DNA of 18,964 bases, taken from Thermoanaerobaculaceae bacterium (GTDB taxonomy: Bacteria > Acidobacteriota > UBA4820). The position numbers and the translations under genes were made by a program. Positions 1 through 8,321 of the stretch are shown piece after piece. Numbering within the stretch: the stretch's first letter is position 1; every line of letters starts with the position of its first letter. The notes below the pieces were generated by a model that saw nothing but the letters and a program-made list of their open reading frames with translations, was not told the origin of the DNA and ran no database searches. The DNA lies in NCBI GenBank assembly GCA_012798145.1, contig JAAZNT010000404.1, positions 1 to 18,964 of the forward strand, in the 5' to 3' direction.

Positions 1-6
1 ATCTTC

Positions 7-66
7 CATTTTCCCTAAGCAATCTCTTATCGCTTGTTAAAGTTTTTTTATGATAAATCTGGGATT
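7..66 (+). repeat. 60-bp dispersed repeat, left copy
   Basis: This stretch matches the reverse complement of 13572-13630 at about 54 of 60 positions, with five substitutions and one extra T. Both copies begin with CATTTTCCCTAA and end with AAATCTGGGATT, and similarity stops sharply on both sides. This copy ends on the stop codon of the AsmA-like gene (65-67). Read on the minus strand it runs leftward out of the window and contains AGGGAAA followed by ATG (positions 9-7), so it could be the leader of a gene beyond the left edge. It could also be a dispersed intergenic repeat or the end of a mobile element. The repeat is seen directly; its role is unknown. Confidence 0.8.
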
Positions 67-1960
67 ATTTAATTAGATTCTTATCCTTTATCATTTTTTC
101 GTAATAACTTTTTGCATTTATCCATTTCCACTCTCTTTTTTTTCCTTCAAAAACAATTGTTGTTGAAAAGTTGTGAAATTGGGCATACAAAGCGCCTTCT
201 ATATTTTCTTTTTTTATTTCAACATTTGAAAGAATTTCCATGTCATTCCCATATATTTTGAGATCTTTTACTCTTATTCTGTTGTTATCAATTGAAAATT
301 CTCCACTTCCTTCAATATTTTCATTCTTAAGAATTCTTTCAATCCATTTTGCCTTTTTGATTTGTGTGTTTACCAAATGATTAATAACTGGATTGCTGTT
401 CTTCATTTTAAGCATAAGTTTAAAATTAGCCGCTGCGGGTTCTTTTGTTTTAATTTTTCCCTTTTCTATCTTTATTTCCATGTTCCAATTGTCATCTGTA
501 ACAATTCCTTTTTCATCAGAGACTTCTACTGACTTGAAACTAATGTCGCTTTGTGAAACATCAAATAGAGCGTCTTCAAGAATTCCATCTTTTATTTCAA
601 GTTTTGTTTTTAATTCCCCTCTTAGTGTCTGTTTTACAAAGTTTATTCCAACTTCGCTTCCTTGAAGTTCGCAGAATCCTTTTATTATTTTTCCTTGTAT
701 TTCAAACCTACCCTTTAGCGTGCACTGTGCCGGTGAAAGCACTTTAACTTCGCTTTCGGGCGGAATTAGTGCGTTAAGAGGAGAAAGATCCTTTATAACT
801 GCTCCGGAACTCTCAATGACAGAGTAAATATCCCTTCCGTCAGACGAGAAATCTATTTCTGGTGAGGAAACGGATGTTTTGATTTCAGAGTTTTCTATTT
901 TAAGTCCATTCAGTCCCCCGCCAGAAACCGTTATGTCCTTCCACGAAGCATTTAAAGAAAATGCTTTGCTTGTATCTTCTGTACTTCCATAAAGACTGCC
1001 ATTTCCTTCCACCAAGAAGTCCACGAATTTCGCGGCTAATTTGTCACCCTGCCATGATATAAATGACTTGGGTTGCAACACCCCCCTTTTCAAATAAAGT
1101 TCTGCACTCACTTTTCCCGAACCACTAAAAAATATTGGGGAATCCTTTCCAAGAGCTTCATTTATAAAGTTGATTGACTTGACATTTCCTGTACCAACAA
1201 ATTTTCCAGAAACAGATTTTATCCATTTTCTTCCTCTGTTTTCTGAAAGAACAACGCTTGCCAACTTCCATTCAAAATTTAATTCCATTTTGGAAGCAAC
1301 AATTTCATCTCCTACTTGAATTTGGGAGTTGTTTAAAGCAATTTTCAAGTCATCTGCCTTCAATGCGCCTCTTATTCTATATCGTATTTTTCCCTCTGCA
1401 GTTCCCTCACATTTTGTTCTAAAAGGACCAATCCATATTTCATTTACATTTGTCATTTTTATTTTTTCGAAACTAATCACAAAAGGAGAAGCTCTTTTAA
1501 TTTTCTGCTTTTCACTCCAATTATATTGGGAAAGCCCCGGTATCGGCGGCTCATATTGGTCAAGGGGTTTTGCTTCTTTTTCGCTTCTTCTGAGTCTCAT
1601 CCAAAAACTCACTTTGTCGCAAATAACAGAACCAAAGTGGATTTTTCCGCCAACAATGCTTATCAGATTAATGCTAACATGCGCTTTTTCTGCCTCTATG
1701 TAGTTCTGGGTTCTTTTGCTCTGCCATCTTACCTTTACCCCTTTTAAATCAAAAATCCCCGGTATTTTTGTGTCGGCATCTCTCCATTCAATTCTAAATT
1801 TTTCTGGGTTTCTGTTAAGAATACTGAGCAAATATCCATTTTTTAAAACCCACCTGCCAGCAAAAATATACACTGCTTCTAAAGCAACAACAGTAATTGC
1901 CAAAAAAATTAAAGTCTTTAATAGAATTTTCTCTTTCTCAGATATTTGCATACTGCCCAT
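65..1960 (-). CDS. AsmA-like membrane-anchored protein of unknown function
   Basis: This is a 631-residue protein. A short charged N-terminus is followed by one hydrophobic segment at about residues 13-36, and the rest has no further obvious membrane helix. The body is rich in alternating hydrophobic and polar residues with many short strand-like stretches (for example around VSGKFVGTGNVKSINF and GSGEFSIDNNRIRVKDLKI). That pattern suits AsmA, TamB or DUF3971-like proteins, which are anchored in the inner membrane with a beta-rich periplasmic body and are linked to lipid or outer-membrane homeostasis. The family call rests on overall architecture and not on a diagnostic motif. The ATG at 1960 is chosen; an in-frame ATG at 1951 is possible, and neither has a strong ribosome binding site. 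It lies 50 bp after the nitroreductase gene and may be its operon partner or have its own promoter. Confidence 0.6.
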   Translation of the reverse strand: MGSMQISEKEKILLKTLIFLAITVVALEAVYIFAGRWVLKNGYLLSILNRNPEKFRIEWRDADTKIPGIFDLKGVKVRWQSKRTQNYIEAEKAHVSINLISIVGGKIHFGSVICDKVSFWMRLRRSEKEAKPLDQYEPPIPGLSQYNWSEKQKIKRASPFVISFEKIKMTNVNEIWIGPFRTKCEGTAEGKIRYRIRGALKADDLKIALNNSQIQVGDEIVASKMELNFEWKLASVVLSENRGRKWIKSVSGKFVGTGNVKSINFINEALGKDSPIFFSGSGKVSAELYLKRGVLQPKSFISWQGDKLAAKFVDFLVEGNGSLYGSTEDTSKAFSLNASWKDITVSGGGLNGLKIENSEIKTSVSSPEIDFSSDGRDIYSVIESSGAVIKDLSPLNALIPPESEVKVLSPAQCTLKGRFEIQGKIIKGFCELQGSEVGINFVKQTLRGELKTKLEIKDGILEDALFDVSQSDISFKSVEVSDEKGIVTDDNWNMEIKIEKGKIKTKEPAAANFKLMLKMKNSNPVINHLVNTQIKKAKWIERILKNENIEGSGEFSIDNNRIRVKDLKIYGNDMEILSNVEIKKENIEGALYAQFHNFSTTIVFEGKKREWKWINAKSYYEKMIKDKNLIK

Positions 1961-1971
1961 CTTGAATTATT

Positions 1972-1977
1972 ATTATA
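1972..1977 (-). promoter_or_regulatory. Possible -10 box for the AsmA-like gene
   Basis: Read on the minus strand this is a perfect TATAAT, 11 nt upstream of the ATG at 1960. No good -35 hexamer lies 16-18 nt upstream, and the surrounding DNA is very AT-rich, so chance is a serious alternative. If it is real, the transcript would start only a few bases before the start codon. That would fit the lack of a Shine-Dalgarno sequence there. Confidence 0.25.
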
Positions 1978-2010
1978 CATTTTTTTGAAAAATTAGAATA
2001 AAAATGCTCT

Positions 2011-2565
2011 TTAGATAAACTTTGTTGTCTTTTCAATTGGAAATCTTAATTTCTCTTTTTCAAGAGGTTCTGCTGGATATCCAACTGTTATAAGAGCAAG
2101 CGGCTTTATATCTTTTTCCCAGTCAACTATTCTCCTAACCTCATCTGGCTTTATCCACCCAATCCAGCAGGTTCCAAGCCCAAGTTCGGTCGCCTGCAAA
2201 ACAATGTGCTCCCCAACAATTCCTATGTCAATAAGGGAATAATCAATCTTTGAAATTTGGGGAGCAACTTTATGTGTTATAAATGATTTTTTTTCTCCAA
2301 CAACTATAATAACAGAAGCGCCAATTGCCCAATCCATATTTATTCCGAAAAGAGTCCCTTCTTTAATAAGTTTAGTTTTCACTTCACAATTTTTTACGAC
2401 AGCGAATCGCCACGGTTGTTTGTTGCAGGCGGAAGGGGCTATCCTCGCGGATTCAAGGATAATTTTTATTTGTTCATCCGTCACTTCTTTGGAGAGATAT
2501 TTTCTGCAACTGCTTCTTTTTCTTGCAAGTTCAAGAAACTTATATTCTTTCTTCTCTTCGCTCAT
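2011..2565 (-). CDS. Nitroreductase-family flavoprotein
   Basis: This is a 184-residue protein with the marks of the FMN-dependent nitroreductase fold. An N-terminal arginine-rich FMN-phosphate motif (RKRSSCRKY, about residues 15-23) is followed by APSACNKQPWRF. Further on come DIGIVGEHIVLQATELGLGTCWIG and the late ALITVGYP strand. The family reduces nitro groups, quinones or other electrophiles with NAD(P)H, normally as a cytosolic homodimer; the substrate cannot be read from sequence. The length is typical of the compact subfamily. A longer reading starts with TTG at 2574 and overlaps the stop of the upstream DUF4097-like gene. I prefer the ATG at 2565 because it puts the conserved N-terminus at the usual distance, although neither start has a good ribosome binding site. 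The tight spacing suggests co-transcription with that upstream gene. Confidence 0.88.
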   Translation of the reverse strand: MSEEKKEYKFLELARKRSSCRKYLSKEVTDEQIKIILESARIAPSACNKQPWRFAVVKNCEVKTKLIKEGTLFGINMDWAIGASVIIVVGEKKSFITHKVAPQISKIDYSLIDIGIVGEHIVLQATELGLGTCWIGWIKPDEVRRIVDWEKDIKPLALITVGYPAEPLEKEKLRFPIEKTTKFI

Positions 2566-2570
2566 TATTA

Positions 2571-3383
2571 TCAAATTGTGGTTACTTCTATTGACCCGTT
2601 GACCGTTTCTACCGCTATCGTTTCTCCGCCGCCGTTGATGTCGCCAGATTTTTCTCTCTTTGTTCCTTCAACTTCTTTGAAATCGCAAACTATGCTTCCG
2701 TTGACATTCTCAAGAGAGAGAGAAAAAGACGCTTTGTCTTTGAACCTCAATGTGATGCTACCGTTGACCGCTTCAACAGAGGCTGTTCTTGGTTTTTCCG
2801 AAAGAACGCTTCCATTTATGGCTCCGTTGACACTTTCAATTTTGATTATGTTTTCGCTGTCAAAATCTATTCTTCCATTGACGGTTGTTGCTGTTAGAAG
2901 TTTTATTCCATTTGCGGATATTTGTCCATTTACGGTTTCTGCAGTCAGTTCGCTCTCTTTAACATTTACATAAATTGACCCGTTGACAGAAGATAACTGC
3001 ATCCTTGCCGATTGAGGAAGAAATACCCTGAATGCAACTTCCACTGAAGAGCCGGAACCCCAAAGCCAAGAGAAAAATGACCAACTTTTTGGGCTTTGCA
3101 CTTTTACACTCACCCCGCTTTTTACCGCCTGAATGTCAACCTGCGCGTTGGCAAGCGCCTCTTTTGCTGAAGATTCATTTGTTCCTTTTGCCGTTTTTAC
3201 CACTTCAATTCTCAAAATGTTTTTGTCCCACTCTTCCACTGTTATGTTTCCATTTACATTTTCAATTGAAAGGCGATTCCCCTTTTCAAAAGGAAACTCC
3301 TTTGAAAAGTTTTCAGTAAGCGTCGCAGAAAAAAGAAGCAGTGGGAAAAGAAAGAGCATTATTCCAAAAATTATCTTTTTCAT
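2571..3383 (-). CDS. Exported DUF4097-like beta-repeat protein
   Basis: This is a 270-residue protein with a clear signal peptide (MKKIIFGIMLFLFPLLLFSA, cleavage near residue 20). The mature part is built from repeats of the form VNG(S/N/A/Q/R)I followed by a short beta strand. VNG occurs at about residues 43, 133, 151, 168, 185, 207, 227 and 261, with an ING variant at 249. This is the hallmark of DUF4097-type 'putative adhesin' proteins, thought to form a right-handed beta-helix-like solenoid outside the cytoplasm. Ligand and role are unknown. The start is well supported by GGAGGTGA six bases upstream of the ATG. It begins 135 bp after the preceding gene, with no convincing promoter or terminator in that gap, and its stop touches the nitroreductase reading frame. 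Confidence 0.85.
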   Translation of the reverse strand: MKKIIFGIMLFLFPLLLFSATLTENFSKEFPFEKGNRLSIENVNGNITVEEWDKNILRIEVVKTAKGTNESSAKEALANAQVDIQAVKSGVSVKVQSPKSWSFFSWLWGSGSSVEVAFRVFLPQSARMQLSSVNGSIYVNVKESELTAETVNGQISANGIKLLTATTVNGRIDFDSENIIKIESVNGAINGSVLSEKPRTASVEAVNGSITLRFKDKASFSLSLENVNGSIVCDFKEVEGTKREKSGDINGGGETIAVETVNGSIEVTTI

Positions 3384-3518
3384 CTTTCACCTCCATAAAA
3401 ATCACACGCTTATAGATACGAAAAGATAAGGAAAAAGTTTTAGGACACTTTTTGATTTTTGAGCGACCTTTTTGAAGGATCTTGAGAAAATTTAAGTTTT
3501 TTTGAATCTTGCTAAAAT

Positions 3519-5093
3519 TTAATCGGAAAATATTTCTTTGTAATGTGGGCGTCTTCCTTCTCTATACTCTATTTTGGCATTCTCTTTTTTTATTTCGCAA
3601 TAAACATCTACTATTACATCCTGTTCTCCGCAGTTTCCTGACCAAATTTTTCCAATAACAGGAATAATTACCAAACAATTTTTTTCTTGCGGAAAATATG
3701 AAAAATAGTTTATTGCTTTTTTTTCAAGTATTGGAAAAAGTTGGTCAGCAGATATTTCCAACTCTATGTAGTCATCTTTGAAAAAATAACTTGCTTTTTT
3801 TTCTTTGTCTGTTAAAAATGGCACTTTTTTGTTTGTACTTTTTCCATTGGGTTTTAATTCTTCTTTAATTACTTTAGTTCCATTAACAAAGTATTCTTCT
3901 TCTTCTTTTTTTGAGAGTTCATTTTTCACAAACCTTTTAAAACTTATTCCTTTAATAAAAGTCGGGGGATACACACCTTTTAAATCGTTCCAGACTTCCC
4001 ACCCTTTTTGCAAGAAACTCCCTTTGTTAGAAAGAAATGGCATTGAAACAAAAAATGATATTTTCTTTTTACCAGGATATCTCAAATCTTTAAAATCAAA
4101 AGAATAAGGTTCAAATACACCTATAGATGGAATGTAATTATTCTTTAAAGAATACTTTACATAGTAAAGCGGATTGTATTTATATCCATCAAAAACATAA
4201 ACTTCCTCTTTTGGCGTAATTATTGAGTCAAAGTCTCCTCCAAAATTTACGCCAAATTCGTCATAATCTATATCAAAACTATAATCAAAAGTTATCAATG
4301 ATTTTACTTCATAAGCACCATCACAATTAAAATCAATAAGATAATCTTTTTCTAAATCTCCTACGCCTGTTGAGATAATTCCTATTTCTTTATAATCATT
4401 CCCCTTTCTCATCAGGAAGCTAGTGGTACAGTAATCTGTGCCATGAGAAAAAAAGCACGAATTAACTACTATCTCGGGAATTTCATCATTTGTTATATCG
4501 CTGATAAAAATCTCCAATCTTTCAGGCAGCTGAAAGGATGTCGAAAACTTAATGAAACCTTTTTCTTTTATATTTATGTTGTCTTTGTTTTTTTCTTTAA
4601 CAATGTGAAAAAGTTCTTTCGTAATATTATCAAAAACATTGCATTCAAGAATCTCTTTTTCCTCATCTCTATCCGAATATTTAAAATCTTCTTCTAACTG
4701 CTTTCCTACCTCTTTTAAAAAATTTTCGTCTATGTTTGTCAAGAATTCACAACTGCCCTCACTTTTAATACTTATCTGGCAAATATTTTCCCAATCAGTA
4801 CTTCTCTTTTTTATAAAAACAGCGCTCTCTCCTGTTAATTCATAATCTGAAAAAATATATCCTAATAGCAAGATGTTTACTGGAATATCGCCCAGTTCAA
4901 ACTCTCGGAAAAACATGTTCGCTATTATTGAATTACAATCGGTGTTCCATCTGTTACAGAATCTTTCTTGAAGGATTCGCTGTGCTTCTTCTTGGCTAAC
5001 TGGCTGACAAAAGACATTTAAGCAAAAAATTAAAAAAACGACACAAGCCGTTAATCTCAAAGATAATAAATGTTTATTCATTGCTTTCTTCAT
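3519..5093 (-). CDS. Large exported protein of unknown function
   Basis: I do not recognise this 524-residue protein. It starts with a signal-peptide-like segment: basic residues, then a hydrophobic core at about residues 14-29 ending VFCQ. The cysteine is not in a good lipobox, so a lipoprotein is unlikely. Two acidic segments, DITNDEIPEIVV (about 199-210) and DFNCDGAYEV (about 254-263), resemble the Asp-rich turns of FG-GAP/VCBS-type repeats that can bind calcium. Several cysteines (about 46, 53, 105, 115, 213, 222, 257) could form disulfides outside the cytoplasm. The C-terminal half is rich in aromatic and charged residues without a known motif. The start overlaps the end of the TPR gene by 20 bp, which implies co-translation; an ATG at 5081 is an alternative start. 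Its coupling to the TPR gene suggests a shared extracytoplasmic job, but none can be named. Confidence 0.75.
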   Translation of the reverse strand: MKKAMNKHLLSLRLTACVVFLIFCLNVFCQPVSQEEAQRILQERFCNRWNTDCNSIIANMFFREFELGDIPVNILLLGYIFSDYELTGESAVFIKKRSTDWENICQISIKSEGSCEFLTNIDENFLKEVGKQLEEDFKYSDRDEEKEILECNVFDNITKELFHIVKEKNKDNINIKEKGFIKFSTSFQLPERLEIFISDITNDEIPEIVVNSCFFSHGTDYCTTSFLMRKGNDYKEIGIISTGVGDLEKDYLIDFNCDGAYEVKSLITFDYSFDIDYDEFGVNFGGDFDSIITPKEEVYVFDGYKYNPLYYVKYSLKNNYIPSIGVFEPYSFDFKDLRYPGKKKISFFVSMPFLSNKGSFLQKGWEVWNDLKGVYPPTFIKGISFKRFVKNELSKKEEEEYFVNGTKVIKEELKPNGKSTNKKVPFLTDKEKKASYFFKDDYIELEISADQLFPILEKKAINYFSYFPQEKNCLVIIPVIGKIWSGNCGEQDVIVDVYCEIKKENAKIEYREGRRPHYKEIFSD

Positions 5094-5817
5094 TCTCTTT
5101 TTTTAATTGGTTTGCGCCAATGCAATTTGGGTCTAAGACTTTTCCCCAATTAAATTCATGGTATGGTTCATCATAATATTCTTTGCTTAATGCGTAAAAA
5201 ACAATCGGATCAGACTCTACATCTGTAGAAATATAGTGAAGAACAGCAACACCGCTATCCAATTCACCTAATTTAGAATAATCCAAAGCAAGATTAAAAA
5301 AGGCATCTTTCATTTTGCGATCTATTTTTCCTGCTTCAATATAAGATTGAATAGCTTTTTCATAATCTTTTATTTCATCATAAAGCAATCCCAAATTATA
5401 GTGTACTGGAGCAAAAGACGGATTTATAAGAAGAGCACTTTTGTAACATTTTTCGGCATCTTCAAACCGCTTCTGTTCAAAGAATAAAACCCCTAAGTTA
5501 AAGTAAGCAATGAAATATTGGTTATCTATTTCTATTGCCTTCTTGTAGCATTCAATAGCTTCTTTAATATCCCCTTCTTCCTTCAATAAAATACCTAAGT
5601 TGTTGTATGCTTCTTTCAATTCAGGATATATTTTGATTGCTTTCTTAAATAGCGACTTGGCTTTTTCTACCCTTCCACATGAAAAATTTTCTTGCCCTAA
5701 ATTGAACACCATCTTAGCTTTTTCATACTTTTTATCTTGTTTTAAGTTATCTTGCCCAAACAAATTGATGGCTAACACAAAAAATATTAATAAAAAGAAA
5801 AAAATTTTTTTTCGCAC
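5074..5817 (-). CDS. Exported TPR-repeat protein
   Basis: This is a 247-residue protein with an N-terminal signal peptide (RKK then a hydrophobic run to about residue 20, ending LFGQ). Five tandem tetratricopeptide repeats span about residues 33-200. They show the usual W/Y-x-x-L-G, A and P pattern, for example EAYNNLGILLKEEGDIKEA and FAPVHYNLGLLYDEIKDYE. TPR arrays are protein-docking scaffolds; this one would act in the periplasm or on the outer surface. The start codon is GTG at 5817, directly after the gyrA TAG with no intervening base. Its ribosome binding site (GAGGAA) lies inside the last gyrA codons, so translation should be coupled to gyrA. The 3' end overlaps the following large exported protein by 20 bp. 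The fold is clear; the binding partner is unknown. Confidence 0.88.
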   Translation of the reverse strand: MRKKIFFFLLIFFVLAINLFGQDNLKQDKKYEKAKMVFNLGQENFSCGRVEKAKSLFKKAIKIYPELKEAYNNLGILLKEEGDIKEAIECYKKAIEIDNQYFIAYFNLGVLFFEQKRFEDAEKCYKSALLINPSFAPVHYNLGLLYDEIKDYEKAIQSYIEAGKIDRKMKDAFFNLALDYSKLGELDSGVAVLHYISTDVESDPIVFYALSKEYYDEPYHEFNWGKVLDPNCIGANQLKKENEESNE

Positions 5818-8313
5818 CTATTCTTCCTCTTCAGGAATTAATTTTGCGACACCGGCGACTTCATCGCCTTCTTCAAGAGAAATGATTCTTAAGCCCTGCG
5901 TTCTTCTTCCAATTCTCGAAATTCCTGAAACTTTCGTTCTGATCAACTGACCTTTAGCCGTCACAACCATTATTTCGTCGCTGTCAACCACTTTTAAGCC
6001 CCCGACCATAGGTCCATTCTTTTCCGTAACCATAATGTTGATTATTCCGCTTCCGCCTCTTCCCTGTATTCTGTAAAAATTGAGCGGGCTTCTTTTCCCG
6101 TATCCGTTTTTGGTTACGGTGAGAATGTCTCCTTCTATTGATAGGGCTTTTGCCGCCCCATCTTCGTCTTCTGTGTCAATGACAGTTCCGTTCAGAACCT
6201 CAAGTTCAACCACTTCATCGCCGTTTTTGAGTCTCATTCCAACAACGCCTTGGGAAGTTCTTCCCGTCGCCCTCACATCTTCTTCGGGGAAAATTATTGA
6301 TTTCCCGCCTTTGGTGGCAAGGAAGATGTAACTGCTCCCGTCTGAAATGGCAGCCCCTATAAGTTCGTCCCCGTTTTTAAATGTTATTGCAAATTTTCCA
6401 TTGCTTCTTATCTGTGAATACTCTGTCATAGGCGTCTTTTTGACAACGCCTTTTTTTGTGGCAAGAACAAGAAAATGGTTGTCGTCAAAACATCCTCTTG
6501 CGGAGACAAAACTCACTATTTTCTCGTCTTTGTCAAGATTTAATAGGTTGACAAGCGCCCTTCCTTTGGCGGAGGGGCTCGCTTCTGGAACTTCATAAAC
6601 TTTTAAATGGTAAATTTTCCCTCGGTTGCTGAAAAAGAGAAGAGAATCCTTGTTCATCGCCACAAACAAATGTTCAACAAAGTCATCTTCTCTTGTCGCC
6701 ATTCCGCTTCTTCCTTTTCCGCCTCTCAACTGGCTTCTGTATTCAGCCGCTTTTGTCCTTTTTATGTATCCGCCGTGGGTGGCTGAGATTACCATCTCTT
6801 CGTCAACAATCAGTTCCTCAATTGATGTTTCTGAGTACTGCTCAACAATTTCTGTCTTCCTTGCGTCAGCGTACTCTTCCTTAATTTTTTTCATTTCGTC
6901 GATCATTATGTTTTTTTGTCTTGTTTCTGAACTTAGTATGTCCTCAAGATCTTTTATGGTGAGGAGAAGTTCTTTATATTCGGAGACTATCTTGTCCCTC
7001 TCAAGCCCTGTTAGACGCTGGAGTCTCATATCAAGAATCGCTTTTGCCTGAACTTCCGAGAATGAAAATTTCTCCATAAGGCGCTTTTTCGCCACTTCGG
7101 GGTTTTCCGACGCTTTGATTAATTCTATAACTGCATCAAGATTGTCAAGGGCAATCGTCAGCCCTTCCAAGATATGCGCCCTCTCTTTGCTTTTTCTCAA
7201 GTCAAACTTGGTTCTTTTTACAACAACATCTTTTCTGTGGAGTATAAAAGCGTTAAGCATCCCCTTAAGGTCAAAGGTTTTTGGCTGGTTGCCGTCAACA
7301 GCAAGCATCTGGACGCCGAAAGTTGTCTCCATTTCTGTAAATTTATATAGTTGCTTTAAAATTATTTCGCCAATCTCTCCCCTGCCAAGTTCCAAGACGA
7401 CCCTTATTCCTTCTCTGTTTGATTCGTCCCTTATGTCTGTTATCCCGCTCACTCTTTTGTCTCTGACAAGGTCTGCTATTTTTTCTATAAGGTTCGCTTT
7501 GTTGACCTGATAAGGTATTTCCGTAATTACTATCGCCTCTTTGTCTTTTCTTATTTCTTCAATGTGGGCTCTCGCCCTTACTCTTATGTGACCTCTTCCG
7601 GTTTCGTAAGCGCTTTTAATTCCCTCTCTCCCCAAAATTATTCCCGCTGTGGGAAAATCAGGTCCTTTGATGTGCTTCATCAGTTCAGCATTTGATATGT
7701 CAGGGTTTTGAATCTGGGCGATAACCCCGTCGCAAATCTCAGCAAGGTTGTGCGGCGGTATGTTTGTCGCCATTCCAACCGCGATTCCAGAACTTCCGTT
7801 GACCAAAAGGTTAGGAATCATTGCAGGAAGGACTACCGGCTCTTTTTCCTCTCCGTCGTAATTTGGCACGAAGTCAACAGTCTCTTTTTCTATATCCGCG
7901 ACCATTTCGTGGGCGATCTTCGCCATTCTTATTTCGGTGTAACGCATCGCCGCGGGGGCATCGCCGTCTATTGAGCCAAAGTTTCCCTGTCCGTCAACAA
8001 GCGGGTGGCGCATAGAAAAATCCTGCGCCATTCTGACTATAGAGTCATAAACAGCGGCGTCTCCGTGTGGGTGAAATTTACCCATAACATCTCCCACGAT
8101 TCTCGCCGATTTTTTGTAGGGCTTTCCCGCGTGGTTCCCAGAAATATACTGGGTGTAAATTATCCTTCTGTGAACGGGTTTTAATCCGTCCCTCACATCT
8201 GGAAGGGCTCTTCCAATTATTACGCTCATAGCGTAATCAAGATAACTCTTTTTTAATTCGTCTTCTATGTTTATGTAGGTAGGCCTGTCAAAAAGTTCGC
8301 CTTCTTTTATCAT
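5818..8313 (-). CDS. gyrA: DNA gyrase subunit A
   Basis: GyrA cleaves and rejoins DNA in the A2B2 gyrase, which introduces negative supercoils with ATP. The winged-helix domain shows GRALPDVRDGLKPVHRR, the quinolone-pocket sequence FHPHGDAAVYD and the active-site tyrosine in AMRYTEIRM (Tyr125 from this start). The C-terminal pinwheel carries a GyrA box, QLRGGKG (about 528-534), which supports gyrase over topoisomerase IV; its second residue is Leu and not the usual Arg/Lys. The tail ends PEEEE. Length (831 aa) is typical. Three in-frame starts exist: TTG 8325, ATG 8319 and ATG 8313. I chose 8313 because TTGAGG sits six bases upstream of it, inside and just after the gyrB stop. gyrB lies immediately upstream and an exported TPR gene follows with no gap. 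Confidence 0.97.
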   Translation of the reverse strand: MIKEGELFDRPTYINIEDELKKSYLDYAMSVIIGRALPDVRDGLKPVHRRIIYTQYISGNHAGKPYKKSARIVGDVMGKFHPHGDAAVYDSIVRMAQDFSMRHPLVDGQGNFGSIDGDAPAAMRYTEIRMAKIAHEMVADIEKETVDFVPNYDGEEKEPVVLPAMIPNLLVNGSSGIAVGMATNIPPHNLAEICDGVIAQIQNPDISNAELMKHIKGPDFPTAGIILGREGIKSAYETGRGHIRVRARAHIEEIRKDKEAIVITEIPYQVNKANLIEKIADLVRDKRVSGITDIRDESNREGIRVVLELGRGEIGEIILKQLYKFTEMETTFGVQMLAVDGNQPKTFDLKGMLNAFILHRKDVVVKRTKFDLRKSKERAHILEGLTIALDNLDAVIELIKASENPEVAKKRLMEKFSFSEVQAKAILDMRLQRLTGLERDKIVSEYKELLLTIKDLEDILSSETRQKNIMIDEMKKIKEEYADARKTEIVEQYSETSIEELIVDEEMVISATHGGYIKRTKAAEYRSQLRGGKGRSGMATREDDFVEHLFVAMNKDSLLFFSNRGKIYHLKVYEVPEASPSAKGRALVNLLNLDKDEKIVSFVSARGCFDDNHFLVLATKKGVVKKTPMTEYSQIRSNGKFAITFKNGDELIGAAISDGSSYIFLATKGGKSIIFPEEDVRATGRTSQGVVGMRLKNGDEVVELEVLNGTVIDTEDEDGAAKALSIEGDILTVTKNGYGKRSPLNFYRIQGRGGSGIINIMVTEKNGPMVGGLKVVDSDEIMVVTAKGQLIRTKVSGISRIGRRTQGLRIISLEEGDEVAGVAKLIPEEEE

Positions 8314-8321
8314 TTTCATCC

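Noticed and set aside
1..9. Start codon of a further minus-strand gene (AGGGAAA then ATG at 9-7).
   Set aside because: Only three codons are inside the window and the spacing from AGGG is short, so it cannot be called; it is noted under the repeat.
2145..2160. TTATCCACC in the nitroreductase gene as a DnaA box.
   Set aside because: It is a single near-match inside coding sequence, with no cluster around it, and is expected by chance.
3384..3518. A promoter or terminator in the 135-bp gap before the DUF4097-like gene.
   Set aside because: Only weak -10-like strings and a 4-bp CCTT/AAGG stem were seen; neither meets a reasonable standard.
6626..7051. A 141-codon plus-strand reading frame opposite gyrA.
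   Set aside because: It is the antisense of strongly conserved gyrase sequence, is Ser/Leu/Phe-rich as expected for a shadow frame, and has no family features.
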